Shown here piece after piece: positions 26,501 through 35,249 of a DNA stretch of 64,000 nt. A program made the translations under genes and the position numbers. Each line of letters opens with the position of its first letter. Position 1 is the first letter of the stretch. The notes below the pieces were generated by a model. The model was not told where the DNA came from, made no database searches, and was given only the letters and a program-made list of their open reading frames with translations. This stretch comes from Fictibacillus sp. BK138 (GTDB taxonomy: Bacteria; Bacillota; Bacilli; Bacillales; Fictibacillaceae), in the NCBI RefSeq assembly GCF_004216955.1, contig NZ_SGXL01000001.1:2917963-2981962 (forward strand). Reading direction: 5' to 3'.

Positions 26501-27059
26501 CTTCCCATCTCCTCTCAAACGTTTCTCTATGGCAGTACATGAGCATCCCTGTCTTATCTGGCAGCTCAATCGGCTTTACTTTTTCAAAACCGCACTTTTC
26601 AAATACATGAATCATTTTTTCATTCGTAATATCAGGTTCAGCGATCACTTTCTCTGTGCCTTTTGATTGGAACTGAAAACGGACGATCCCACGCAATAGA
26701 GGCAGCGCGTACCCTTTCCCAAGGTAGTCTTCCTCTCCGATCAAAAGGTGGATTCCTTGATCCTCGGGGTGCGGATCGTAGGATGTCTCAACCACATCCC
26801 CTTTCACCCAATATGCTTCCCAGTAGCTCATCGGAACGCCGTCGATCAAACCTAAATACAGAGTCTGATGTTTGTCTGCCAAAAATTTTTCTAAGTGCTT
26901 TTCATAGTTTTCAAAGGAAATATTCAGCTTCCAAAACGGAACGACATAGGGCTGCTGCTGCCACTTATGAAGAAGTGCCACATCTCTCTTTAAATCTACT
27001 TTTACAAAAGATAGTGTTTTCTCAATGGTTGAATCAAAGAAACTAAACGCTGGAAGCAT
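26472..27059 (-). CDS. Hydroxydiamine N-acetyltransferase (RhbD/IucB family)
   Basis: A 195-residue GNAT enzyme of the IucB/RhbD siderophore group, expected to acetylate the hydroxylated 1,3-diaminopropane to form the hydroxamate. Typical features are the N-terminal HKWQQQPYVVPFWKLN substrate-binding segment, DQGIHLLIGEEDYLGKGYALPLLR as acetyl-CoA-binding motif A, and the FEKCGFEKVK motif B. It overlaps both neighbours by short stretches, fitting coupled translation. Substrate assignment is inferred from the operon. Confidence 0.9.
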   Translation of the reverse strand: MLPAFSFFDSTIEKTLSFVKVDLKRDVALLHKWQQQPYVVPFWKLNISFENYEKHLEKFLADKHQTLYLGLIDGVPMSYWEAYWVKGDVVETSYDPHPEDQGIHLLIGEEDYLGKGYALPLLRGIVRFQFQSKGTEKVIAEPDITNEKMIHVFEKCGFEKVKPIELPDKTGMLMYCHRETFERRWEDVFKRAAAK

Positions 27060-28830
27060 TTGAAGTCAACACCTTCTGCAATGGGTTTGGAATGTTCGTA
27101 TAAACGGACTGCGTTTCTAAAGAACCGACAAGCTCGTCCATATCATAAAAACGTGTAAGTAAGTTCGCTTTACAAGGCAGCTGCTCCGAATCTAGCAAAC
27201 TTCTTAATAATGCTGATTTTCCGCCCGTCAGTTTATCATGATGCATCAGCCTGTTTCGCAGCATTTTCATGAGTTCTGATTCTTCTATTAGACCTGCTGA
27301 ACCGAATCCATTGATCAGTCCGAACAGGTGGTTCATGAAGAAGTAGTAACGGAAGCGTTCGACCGCGACCTCATCACTGCAGATCGTTACACTCTTCCGG
27401 TTAAGTCCTGGCAGTTGTTCCACCAACATGTCTGCTTTCGATTCGCTGTAATAGTATCCTTGATTATCACGATAATAGAAATGCTTCGGGTAGCCATTCT
27501 CCATCTGAACGATTGAGTTCTGCTGATGTGCCTCCAGTGCTACACCATATGTTTCATACAGCCACAGCATCGGATCTAGAGTGATTGATAAGTATTCGCC
27601 AAACCAGTCTTTGCTCACTTCTTCTGTAGATCGGTTCTCTTTTTGCGCGAGATTCTGAATAATTGCTTCGATTCGTGATTTCCCTTCAAAACCGTGATCC
27701 TGACAAAGCCCTGCTAGCAAACTAGCATTTTTGTCATTTTCATAAAACGGGTTTTCTCTGATTACTACTTCAAACCCTGACGTTTCTTTTTCTGTTGGAA
27801 TGTTTAAGAATGCTGGATCCTGAATGATTTGAAACGATGGGTAAAACTCCTTCAGCTCTTGTCCCATCCTCGCTTGCATCAGCCTGGAAACCTCCACTCC
27901 CCTATGAAGTTCTTTTTCCAAATTGACACGAAGAGAGTTTGTAATCTTCACGGGTACAGAAAACTTAAACATATATTTAAAATCATGGCTGTACACTGAT
28001 CGCATAGAAGAAGTAGCTGTAAATAGCTCTCCATACGGACCTATGTAGCTTAAACTTCCTTCTGTGATCAACGCTTGAACAGACGAATCTTGTAAAAGTA
28101 CAGGAACCTGCAGCGGATGCACAGGGATGAAGATGGATTGTTCCTCACACTCTATCTTTTGAACAAAGTTTTTATCTTTGTGAAGCAGCTGCATCGTTAT
28201 CTCTTCAGCAGTGATGTTGTCTGCTGAATCCTGATCGACTATCGACCTGTCTGCTTTAAAGAAATGCAGCTGGAACGTCCCCTTAAGTTCTGGGGAATAC
28301 TGAGATTCCTGCTCATCGCTCATTCCTTGTTTACTTTTCGGTGTTGGATGGAGAAGGTGGCCAAAAAGAAGAGACTGCTCTGCTTCAATAAACGTAAATT
28401 CACTGTTCTCTAGGTCAGCTGCGTCATTTTCCCGCTCTTCTAAATACCGCTGTACATTCTTTTTGCTAAGAATCGTGCGCAGCATCAATTCGTCTTCCGT
28501 GTCTTCACGATCTTGGTCCAATAGCAGTTCCTTCGAAAGAACAGATACGAGCGAAACATAATCAAGCGGCATCACTTTCTCACCTGTTTGATAAAGGATA
28601 GGAAAGTGAAACAGATGTCTGCCTGTTAAAGACCAATGCTTCACCGCTGCAAAAACCGCTGAATCTTGGTTCGCAAGAGAAACCTTCACCCATCTATTTG
28701 GTGTCTCACCGCTCCATCCTAAGTGTTTCATCTCACCTTCAACTTCTATAAAATTTTGCGTCTCTCTAAGATAACAGTTTAAAAAACTCTGCATGGTCGC
28801 ATTTTCTGCTCGTTGTTTATGGTTTGTCAT
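27043..28830 (-). CDS. IucA/IucC-family siderophore synthetase (first copy, RhbC-like)
   Basis: A 595-residue NIS synthetase. Family landmarks: FGHLLHPTPKSKQGMSDEQ (the conserved HPxxK motif), IPVHPLQVP, SMRSVYSHDFKYMFKFSVPVKITNSLR and a C-terminal LEAHQQNSIVQMENGYP catalytic/metal region. By position after the decarboxylase gene it parallels rhbC, which condenses the first hydroxamate arm with citrate. It overlaps the upstream decarboxylase stop by 4 bases (ATGA) and the downstream acetyltransferase start by 17 bases. Confidence 0.93.
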   Translation of the reverse strand: MTNHKQRAENATMQSFLNCYLRETQNFIEVEGEMKHLGWSGETPNRWVKVSLANQDSAVFAAVKHWSLTGRHLFHFPILYQTGEKVMPLDYVSLVSVLSKELLLDQDREDTEDELMLRTILSKKNVQRYLEERENDAADLENSEFTFIEAEQSLLFGHLLHPTPKSKQGMSDEQESQYSPELKGTFQLHFFKADRSIVDQDSADNITAEEITMQLLHKDKNFVQKIECEEQSIFIPVHPLQVPVLLQDSSVQALITEGSLSYIGPYGELFTATSSMRSVYSHDFKYMFKFSVPVKITNSLRVNLEKELHRGVEVSRLMQARMGQELKEFYPSFQIIQDPAFLNIPTEKETSGFEVVIRENPFYENDKNASLLAGLCQDHGFEGKSRIEAIIQNLAQKENRSTEEVSKDWFGEYLSITLDPMLWLYETYGVALEAHQQNSIVQMENGYPKHFYYRDNQGYYYSESKADMLVEQLPGLNRKSVTICSDEVAVERFRYYFFMNHLFGLINGFGSAGLIEESELMKMLRNRLMHHDKLTGGKSALLRSLLDSEQLPCKANLLTRFYDMDELVGSLETQSVYTNIPNPLQKVLTSNASSV

Positions 28831-30320
28831 TGGGTGATCCCCCTGTTTTCGTACTCTGAAGCAAATTGAGAAATGCTATAAAGAATATCTTCAATGTCCA
28901 CGATGGTCGTTCGCGGATTCAACAATGTAAATTTCAAAAATACTTGGCCGTTCACTTTTGTTTTGGCCACTAACGCTGTTCCTGTATGAAGGATTCTTTT
29001 ATAGATATACATGTTCAGTTCATCCAGATTTTCAGCACAACCATCTGCATATCGGAAAACGACGGCATTTATTTCTGGGATTCTGTTACAGACTTCAAAT
29101 TGCTTTTTTTGATTCAGAACACCTACAGTCTGATTTGCAAGATAAATCGTGTAATCGATCATGTTTGCAAAATTCTTTTCACCTACGATTCGAAGTGACA
29201 TAAAAAGTTTTAACGCGTCAAACCGTCTTGTTGTTTGAACCGATTTACTTACGAGATGAACGATACCGCCGTCTTCATCATTTTCAGGGTTCAAGTAGTC
29301 TGCATGGTGTGCCAAGTAACGGAATCTCTCCTTGTTTTTCACAAAGAAAGCACCACAGCTGATCGGCTGATAAAATTGCTTATGAAAATCGATGGTGATC
29401 GAGTCAGCTTGTTTGATACCTGCGAGTTTGTTTGAATGCTTTTCACTGAGCATTAATGCCCCGCCATACGCAGCATCAACATGCAGCCATAGGCCGTTCT
29501 TCTCAGTGATCAACGCTATATCCTGAATTGGATCGATGCTCCCAAAATCAGTAGTTCCTGCTGTTGCAACGACACACACCGGATATAAGCCTTCTGATTT
29601 TAACCGTTGAATTTCTGCCTCTAAAACATGAACGTTTATTTTTTTATTGTGATCTGTTTCGATAGTAATTACAGCCTTCTCACCTAGCCCTAACTGAAAA
29701 GCTGACTTTTTCACCGTGAAATGAGCATCTTCAGAACAAAGAATTCGCATCTTATACGCTTCTGGTGGCAGACCATTCACCTTTACGTTCCAGTTCCACT
29801 TTTTAGCACAGAAATGGTCACGTGCTAACAGCAATCCCATATAGTTGGATTGCGTGCCGCCGCTCGTAAACGTGCCATCTGCATTTTTCGGAAGATCTAA
29901 CTTTCCCCTTACCCAGTGAATCAGCTTTTCTTCCAGATAAGTAGCTGCTGAACTTTGATCCCATGAATCCATTGATTGATTAAGCGCACCGATAATCAGT
30001 TCCGCCACAATGGCTGGGACAAGCGGAGGACAATGAAGATGTCCTATGCTTGTCGGGTGTGAAACGTGAATGCTGTTCTTAACGATTCTTTCTTTTACGT
30101 CTTCAAGAACGTTAAAGGGATCGTCTCCGTCTTTTGAAGTGAGAGACAGAGCATTCAACTCTTTTTCAATGTCATACGGCTGTTTACCGTTATATGCATC
30201 TGTATTGTTTTTATAAAAATGACTTAAAAGGTGCTGTGCTTCAAACACGATGTCCTGAAAACTTTGCAATCCTGCTTCACTGTTATTTAGAAAAAAACGG
30301 TCAAAATCAGTTGTGTTCAT
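28827..30320 (-). CDS. L-2,4-diaminobutyrate decarboxylase (PLP)
   Basis: A 497-residue group II PLP decarboxylase (DABA decarboxylase/RhbB type) that converts 2,4-diaminobutyrate to 1,3-diaminopropane, the amine arm of schizokinen and rhizobactin. The PLP lysine is in ITIDFHKQFYQPISCG, the cofactor Asp in LWLHVDAAYGGALMLS, and FTSGGTQSNYMGLLLARD marks the phosphate-binding region. Gene order directly after the transaminase, with only 9 bases between them, supports the substrate. Confidence 0.92.
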   Translation of the reverse strand: MNTTDFDRFFLNNSEAGLQSFQDIVFEAQHLLSHFYKNNTDAYNGKQPYDIEKELNALSLTSKDGDDPFNVLEDVKERIVKNSIHVSHPTSIGHLHCPPLVPAIVAELIIGALNQSMDSWDQSSAATYLEEKLIHWVRGKLDLPKNADGTFTSGGTQSNYMGLLLARDHFCAKKWNWNVKVNGLPPEAYKMRILCSEDAHFTVKKSAFQLGLGEKAVITIETDHNKKINVHVLEAEIQRLKSEGLYPVCVVATAGTTDFGSIDPIQDIALITEKNGLWLHVDAAYGGALMLSEKHSNKLAGIKQADSITIDFHKQFYQPISCGAFFVKNKERFRYLAHHADYLNPENDEDGGIVHLVSKSVQTTRRFDALKLFMSLRIVGEKNFANMIDYTIYLANQTVGVLNQKKQFEVCNRIPEINAVVFRYADGCAENLDELNMYIYKRILHTGTALVAKTKVNGQVFLKFTLLNPRTTIVDIEDILYSISQFASEYENRGITQ

Positions 30321-30329
30321 TCTGCACCC

Positions 30330-31676
30330 CTATTTGAGCGCGGCTCTTACCGCATCTTTAAATATTGCGATCACATCATCAAGCTGTTCTTCCGTAATGA
30401 TAAGAGGCGGCAGGAATCTAATGACACTTCCATGTCTGCCTCCGACTTCCAAAATCAAGCCTCTATTAAAACATTCTCGTTGTATGCGGCTCGCCAGTTC
30501 AGGGTTCGCTGCAAATGTTCCTTTTTGACCGGACGGGATTTTCGGATTCACGATTTCCGCTCCAACCATTAAGCCTCGTCCGCGAACGTCACCGATCTCC
30601 GGAACCTCATTTTGAAGAATTGAGAGTTCTAGCATTAGCTTTTCTCCGAGTTCTTTTGCATGTTTTGACAAGTTATTTTCTTTGATGTACTTAAGTGTGG
30701 CCGTTCCTGCTGCCATCGCCATCTGGTTGCCTCGGAACGTTCCGATATGTGCACCAGGTCCCCATTTATCAAGCTCGCGGTCATAGATCACAACAGATAA
30801 CGGCAAGCTTCCTCCGATAGCTTTTGATAAAACAACAACATCGGGAACGATATCTGCATGCTGGAATGCAAACAATTCGCCTGTTCGGCCGATTCCGGTT
30901 TGAACCTCGTCAATGATCAACGGAATGTTGCGTTCTTTTGTGATTCTGCGAATTTCACGCAGCCACTCAACTGGTGCAGGAATAGATCCGCCTTCTCCTT
31001 GAACAACTTCCAAGATCATAGCTGCTGGAGGAAGGATTCCGCTTTCCGGATCATACAAAAGGTTTTCAATATAAGTAGCGCTGATCTTCCCTGTATCTTC
31101 CCCACCCATTCCAAACGGGCAGCGATACTCATACGGATATGGCATAAAGTGAACATCTGGCATTAAACCTTGCACGTTCTGTTTGGGTCCTAAGTTACCG
31201 GAAAGAGCCATCGTTCCATGTGTTGCTCCGTGATAGCCACCTTGGAAAGATAGGATGCTTCTTCTTCCTGTCGCTGTTTTTACAAGTTTGATAGCTGCTT
31301 CTATAGCATCTCCGCCAGTCGGTCCGCAGAATTGAATCTTCGCACGTTTCGCAAACTCTTCTGGTAAACTATCAAACACTTCACTTACGAACTCTTCTTT
31401 TACTGGCGTCGTTAAATCCAGTGTATGTAATGGGCGCTTGTCATGAAGCACTTTTTCAATCGCATCGATCACGACCGGATGATTATGGCCAAGTGCCAAC
31501 GTACCTGCCCCTGCCAGACAATCTATGAATTTTCTTCCGTCCGCATCTTTCACATAGATTCCTTCCGCTTCTTCTATTGCGATGGGGATGCGTCTTGGAT
31601 AGGACCTCGCGTTCGACTCCCGTTTTTCCTGCTGTTTAAGGTAAAGTTCGTTCATGTCTATTTGTAAGGTGCTCAT
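30330..31676 (-). CDS. Diaminobutyrate--2-oxoglutarate aminotransferase
   Basis: A 448-residue class III PLP aminotransferase (Dat/RhbA/EctB type) that makes L-2,4-diaminobutyrate from aspartate semialdehyde and glutamate. The PLP lysine is in VVLSKAIGGSLPLSV, the cofactor-binding GPTGGDAIEAAIKL and LIIDEVQTGIGRTGELFA segments are intact. It is the first gene of the operon, 80 bases after two Fur-type sites. In an ectoine context the same enzyme type would be EctB, but the following decarboxylase and NIS genes decide for siderophore synthesis. Confidence 0.93.
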   Translation of the reverse strand: MSTLQIDMNELYLKQQEKRESNARSYPRRIPIAIEEAEGIYVKDADGRKFIDCLAGAGTLALGHNHPVVIDAIEKVLHDKRPLHTLDLTTPVKEEFVSEVFDSLPEEFAKRAKIQFCGPTGGDAIEAAIKLVKTATGRRSILSFQGGYHGATHGTMALSGNLGPKQNVQGLMPDVHFMPYPYEYRCPFGMGGEDTGKISATYIENLLYDPESGILPPAAMILEVVQGEGGSIPAPVEWLREIRRITKERNIPLIIDEVQTGIGRTGELFAFQHADIVPDVVVLSKAIGGSLPLSVVIYDRELDKWGPGAHIGTFRGNQMAMAAGTATLKYIKENNLSKHAKELGEKLMLELSILQNEVPEIGDVRGRGLMVGAEIVNPKIPSGQKGTFAANPELASRIQRECFNRGLILEVGGRHGSVIRFLPPLIITEEQLDDVIAIFKDAVRAALK

Positions 31677-31714
31677 GTTTGCTCCTCCTTAAGATTTAAT
31701 TAAATTCAGGTCAA

Positions 31715-31729
31715 TGAAAATGATTCTCA
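31715..31729. promoter_or_regulatory. Fur box 2 of the siderophore operon
   Basis: TGAAAATGATTCTCA matches the 7-1-7 consensus TGATAATNATTATCA at 13 of 15 positions. It lies between Fur box 1 and the aminotransferase start. Confidence 0.75.
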
Positions 31730-31755
31730 TTATTAATTACATGTATCACTTTAAA

Positions 31756-31770
31756 TGATAATGATTATCA
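31756..31770. promoter_or_regulatory. Fur box 1 of the siderophore operon
   Basis: TGATAATGATTATCA is an exact match to the Bacillus Fur 7-1-7 consensus. A candidate -35 box TTGACG overlaps its upstream edge on the minus strand. Iron-replete Fur would shut off the operon. Confidence 0.92.
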
Positions 31771-32015
31771 TCGTCAATGATAAATTTTCCCCAAGTTCTT
31801 TCCATATATTTTTAAGACCAATAGCGATGAATGGGTCTAAAGACCTTGTGTTTTGGCTTGATTTCGTGAGAATGTACAAGATGCATCCCTTAAGCTTTTC
31901 TTTTATCAGTTTAAGCAGACACGTTCTCAACAAATGTGTTGATTACACGGTCGTCCACCCTCTTCCAATACTCTTTAAAAGCAAAAAAGCAACCCTAACT
32001 ACATTTACCTCCAAT
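31771..32015. other. Intergenic region, no gene seen
   Basis: Between the Fur-controlled promoter and the terminator of the upstream monooxygenase gene. Open frames here lack ribosome sites and recognisable products. Confidence 0.5.
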
Positions 32016-32040
32016 AAAAAAAGCCGCCAAAAATGGCGAC
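32016..32040 (-). terminator. Terminator of the SfnG-like monooxygenase gene
   Basis: GTCGCCA and TGGCGGC arms (one G-T pair) run into seven T residues on the minus strand, 30 bases past the stop codon. Confidence 0.85.
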
Positions 32041-32070
32041 CTTTTCACATGTTTTTCACTTAAAAGAAAA

Positions 32071-33159
32071 TTAAACAAGCACTCCCTCTTCTTTCAATCG
32101 AGCTTCTTTTTCTTTCACAAGCGGTATCACTTTCTCTCCAAAGTCTTTCAAATCATTTTCATAATGTAAAAAGGCTGTCAGAATAAGGTCAACGCCAAGC
32201 TGCTTCAACTCGATTATGCGGTCTGCCACTTGTTCAGCAGTTCCGATCAGACCTGTTTTGAATCCATCATTATACTGGACGAGATCCTCGAATGTAGAAT
32301 TTGCCCACATTCCCTCTTTCTCCTTAGACGATTGTCCCGCTTCTTTTACGGCTTCACCAAATCCTTCAACCGCTTCAACGTCAGCTTTTGAGACAATATC
32401 ACGCAGAACTTGAACTGCCTCTTCTTCCGTATCTCTTACAATCACAAATCCGTTTGCCGCATATTTCAAAGTACGGCCTTCTTTCTCTGCCAAAGCCTTC
32501 ACTTCTTCAATCTGATTCTTGAATCCTTCTGTCGTGTTTCCGTTCATGAAATACCAATCCGAAACTCTTGCTGCCATCTCTTTTGCAGCCTTTGAGTTAC
32601 CGCCTTGGAAAATTGGCGGTGACGGCTTTTGAACAGGCTTTGGTTTCAGCGGCGCTCCATTAATTCTGTAAAAATCACCTTTGAACGTTGTCTCTTCTTC
32701 TGTCCAAAGACTTCTTATAACACTAATAAATTCTTCAGAACGGCGATATCTCTCGTCATGCTCCAGCCAAGGTTCTCCATATCCGGTAAACTCCCCTTTA
32801 AACCATCCACTTACGACGTTGATCGCCACTCGGCCGCCAGAGATATTATCGAGTGTTGCCATCATCTTCGCATATACACCAGGATGCCAAAGCCCTGGAT
32901 GAACAGCTGAGATAAGATTTATCTTTTTAGTAACACTCGCCAAAGCTGCAGCAAGCGTGGCCGCCTCCAGCTGATATTCAGCACCATAGCTTGCAAAGAA
33001 ACGCGTCTGAAGAAGTGCAAAATCAAATCCGGAATCCTCTGCGATTTGGGCATAGCGTTTGTTCGCTTCAAACGTCCAATCTGTTTCCTGCGGCAGCTTA
33101 GATACAACCAACCCTCCGCTAACGTTCGGTACCCAATACGCAAATTTTAATTCATTCAT
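32071..33159 (-). CDS. sfnG: FMNH2-dependent sulfone/sulfonate monooxygenase (SfnG/SsuD-like)
   Basis: A 362-residue luciferase-like (LLM) flavin monooxygenase. The N-terminus FAYWVPNVSGGLVVSKL is the SfnG (dimethylsulfone monooxygenase) pattern; the rest is shared with SsuD alkanesulfonate monooxygenase (INVVSGWFKGEFTGYGEPWLEHDERYRRSEEF, then a TIM-barrel end TGLIGTAEQVADRIIELKQLGVDLIL). It would release sulfite or sulfinate from organosulfur compounds using reduced FMN from a separate reductase, not encoded here. Control by a SAM riboswitch (33333-33510) ties it to methionine/sulfur supply, as for the ssu genes at 57849-60445. Start ATG at 33159 follows GAGGAGG. Confidence 0.87.
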   Translation of the reverse strand: MNELKFAYWVPNVSGGLVVSKLPQETDWTFEANKRYAQIAEDSGFDFALLQTRFFASYGAEYQLEAATLAAALASVTKKINLISAVHPGLWHPGVYAKMMATLDNISGGRVAINVVSGWFKGEFTGYGEPWLEHDERYRRSEEFISVIRSLWTEEETTFKGDFYRINGAPLKPKPVQKPSPPIFQGGNSKAAKEMAARVSDWYFMNGNTTEGFKNQIEEVKALAEKEGRTLKYAANGFVIVRDTEEEAVQVLRDIVSKADVEAVEGFGEAVKEAGQSSKEKEGMWANSTFEDLVQYNDGFKTGLIGTAEQVADRIIELKQLGVDLILTAFLHYENDLKDFGEKVIPLVKEKEARLKEEGVLV

Positions 33160-33226
33160 TCTCTTTTCCTCCTCAAGGTTTATAATCCCTGAATTGGACG
33201 ACATTTCGCTTCACATGGTAAAATGT

Positions 33227-33289
33227 TTAAGCGATTCTGAAGCCCTCCTCAAGGGGTGAATATCGCAGCCGGGGTGAAAGTACTGCCAT
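33227..33289 (-). CDS. Putative 20-residue leader peptide in the S-box leader
   Basis: A short frame starting ATG (MAVLSPRLRY, then SPLEEG and a short end) lies between the riboswitch terminator and the monooxygenase gene. AAGGAGTG is 5 bases before the ATG. The ribosome site and start are the 5' arm of a 12-bp hairpin (33270-33300). I do not recognise it. It may be a translated leader peptide or chance; an overlapping frame without a good start codon also exists here. Confidence 0.4.
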   Translation of the reverse strand: MAVLSPRLRYSPLEEGFRIA

Positions 33290-33306
33290 ACTTTCACTCC
33301 TTTTTT
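33270..33306 (+). other. Hairpin sequestering the leader-ORF start
   Basis: GGAGTGAAAGTA pairs with TACTTTCACCCC (one mismatch) on the minus-strand RNA and covers the ribosome site and ATG of the putative leader peptide. On the plus strand the hairpin is followed by TTTTTT, so it could also terminate antisense transcription. Confidence 0.55.
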
Positions 33307-33332
33307 AATGCCTAACACCTCCTTAAAATAAT

Positions 33333-33510
33333 AAAACCCCCTCACTCAAAGAAAAGAGCGAAGGGGTTGGATTAACGAAAATAATACCCGCTTGCTTCTC
33401 ATCTTCGGAGCTTAAAATCATAAGCTTCCTCTAAAATTGGCACCGTGCACAATTTTGTGCTGGTTGCCGAGGCTTCACAGGGTCAGTCCCTCCACCTCTC
33501 TGGATAAGAA
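33333..33510 (-). ncRNA. SAM-I (S-box) riboswitch with intrinsic terminator, upstream of sfnG-like gene
   Basis: The aptamer (33398-33509) has the S-box landmarks CTTATCCAGAGAGGTGGAGG, GGACTGACCCTGTGAAGCC, GGCAACC and GGTGCCAATT, with P1 closed by CTTATC and GATGAG. The expression platform is a strong terminator (33333-33370): CCCCTTCGCTC pairs with GAGTGAGGGGG and is followed by TTTTATTATTTT. SAM binding should favour termination. Confidence 0.95.
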
Positions 33511-33540
33511 AAAATTCGATTAAGTTTTAATTTAAAATTG

Positions 33541-33568
33541 ATTGTAGCATACCGGTGTGAATAGTCAA
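33541..33568 (-). promoter_or_regulatory. Sigma-A promoter of the S-box leader
   Basis: TTGACT (33563-33568) and TACAAT (33541-33546), 16 bases apart on the minus strand, lie about 30 bases before the aptamer. Confidence 0.75.
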
Positions 33569-33650
33569 ATTATTTTTATAATTGTTTTCTGGTTAAAAAG
33601 TCATTTTTTACGACCATACTAAGTGCATCAGAAATGGACGGGGTGCTAGT

Positions 33651-34355
33651 ATGCTGGATTTTTATCAAGCGCAAGAGAATTTATTGGCGATCGAATGGAT
33701 CCTAAGGGCAATCGTTGCCTTCTTCTTTATGCTGTTTGCTGTCAAATTGATGGGACAGCGTTCTTTTTCACAGCTACGCTTATTAGATTTCATAATGGCT
33801 CTTATCTTTGGAAACATCATTGCCCATCCCCTATCTGACCAGCATCTTGGTCTTAAAGGTTCCCTTATCACAATGACGGTTCTGGTTGTTCTTTATGTGG
33901 GTACAACCATGACCGGTCTGCATTGGCACCCACTGAGAAAATTAATAGACCCTGCGCCAATTCCGTTAGTAAAGAATGGCCAAATTCTATATAAAAACCT
34001 CAAAAAAGCCCGAATTTCAATAGACGTTTTATTTTCTGAGCTGCGAAAACATAGGGTAATAGACATTAAAGAAGTCGCACTCGCTTTGTTTGAATCTAAC
34101 GGGACCATTACTTCATTTTTACAGCCGCAATACCAAACTGTTATTCAAAAAGATTTAAACTTGCCTCCAAAGCCTTTCGATTATCCTCAAGTTGTTATTA
34201 AAGAAGGAAAAATCAATCAGCAAGAGCTTTCGGAAACAGGAAAAAATGAGGCCTGGCTATTGGAACAACTTCAAAAACAGAATACGAAATTGCCTGATAT
34301 TCTGCTCGCTACACTCGATCACCATGAACATCTTCATGTGATGTATTACAAATGA
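33651..34355 (+). CDS. DUF421 (YetF-type) membrane protein
   Basis: A 234-residue protein with three N-terminal membrane segments (about residues 15-100), the signature RSFSQLRLLDFIMALIFGNIIA, and a soluble C-terminal DUF421 domain containing ISIDVLFSELRKHRVIDIKEVALALFE. Such proteins (YetF, YdfR, YrbG types) are common in spore-forming bacteria, some in the forespore membrane; the function is unclear. GGGGTG is 6 bases before the ATG. It is divergent from the S-box leader and convergent with the alpha/beta hydrolase gene. Confidence 0.88.
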   Translation: MLDFYQAQENLLAIEWILRAIVAFFFMLFAVKLMGQRSFSQLRLLDFIMALIFGNIIAHPLSDQHLGLKGSLITMTVLVVLYVGTTMTGLHWHPLRKLIDPAPIPLVKNGQILYKNLKKARISIDVLFSELRKHRVIDIKEVALALFESNGTITSFLQPQYQTVIQKDLNLPPKPFDYPQVVIKEGKINQQELSETGKNEAWLLEQLQKQNTKLPDILLATLDHHEHLHVMYYK

Positions 34356-34363
34356 TAAAGTTT

Positions 34364-35173
34364 TTAACCTATGAACTGTGAAAGTTCTTTGTTTACTTTC
34401 TCCCATTCTTCCCAAAAAAGTCCGTGCCCGCTGTTATTTAACGGAACAAGTTTCGAATTTCGTATTCCTTTATTCATCGCTAGTGCTAAAGGATAAGGAC
34501 AGACCTGATCATGAACACCATGCAAAATAAGAGTTGGTACTTGGATTTTACCTAGATCGTTAAATAGGCTCTCATCACGCAGCGATCCTAACACAGCTGC
34601 AGTAGAATATCCTGCAGCTTCTAAACCTAACTGAAAGAACCAATCCGAAAATGGAGCCGTTGCATATCTATAGAAAAAAATATCTCCGAATCCCTGAAGC
34701 ATTTTAGGCCGGTCTATATACGTATCAGAGATAAAAGTGTTCACCTCTTCAACAGTCTGACCGAACGGGAATTCTGGGCGCTTTGTAAAACTTGGTGCAG
34801 CTGCTCCAAGCAAAGCAAGCTTTGAAACACCATAGCCGCTATGTTTAGCCATATACCTAATGGAGATCGCGCCTCCGACTGAGTGCCCGACAAGCGTGAA
34901 ATCCATGATTTTTAATGTCTGTACAACTGCAAAGATATCATCTGCTAATCGATCATATGAATAACCCGAATAAGGTTTATCAGATCTGCCGAATCCTCTA
35001 AGATCAATTCCGATGCACCTAAAACCCATCGATGGCAGCTGATTAAACTGATACTCAAACAGCTTGTGATTTGCTGGCCATCCATGAATAAAAAGAATCG
35101 TTTTTTCACCGCCAGGATTAACATCTTCCACATAAATCCTTACGTTTTCCTCCACACGAATATAATAGCCCAC
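34364..35173 (-). CDS. Alpha/beta hydrolase
   Basis: A 269-residue alpha/beta-hydrolase fold enzyme. The oxyanion segment LFIHGWPANHKLF, nucleophile elbow GHSVGGA (Ser about residue 97), acid Asp in LHGVHDQVCP and the C-terminal His in NNSGHGLFWEE complete the triad. It resembles non-heme chloroperoxidase/arylesterase-type hydrolases; the substrate is unknown. It starts at GTG with GGGGGAA upstream. It stands alone. Confidence 0.87.
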   Translation of the reverse strand: MGYYIRVEENVRIYVEDVNPGGEKTILFIHGWPANHKLFEYQFNQLPSMGFRCIGIDLRGFGRSDKPYSGYSYDRLADDIFAVVQTLKIMDFTLVGHSVGGAISIRYMAKHSGYGVSKLALLGAAAPSFTKRPEFPFGQTVEEVNTFISDTYIDRPKMLQGFGDIFFYRYATAPFSDWFFQLGLEAAGYSTAAVLGSLRDESLFNDLGKIQVPTLILHGVHDQVCPYPLALAMNKGIRNSKLVPLNNSGHGLFWEEWEKVNKELSQFIG

Positions 35174-35249
35174 ACATATTCCCCCACACTTCCAATTTCT
35201 TTAATAAAATACTCAACTTTACCAGATAGGTGAATTACACGAATCATCA

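Noticed and set aside
30330..31676. Ectoine synthesis aminotransferase (EctB)
   Set aside because: There are no ectA or ectC genes; the decarboxylase and NIS synthetases show a siderophore context.
31755..32063. A 102-codon plus-strand frame in the gap before the siderophore operon
   Set aside because: It starts inside the Fur box, has no ribosome site, has no recognisable product and overlaps the terminator of the opposite-strand gene.
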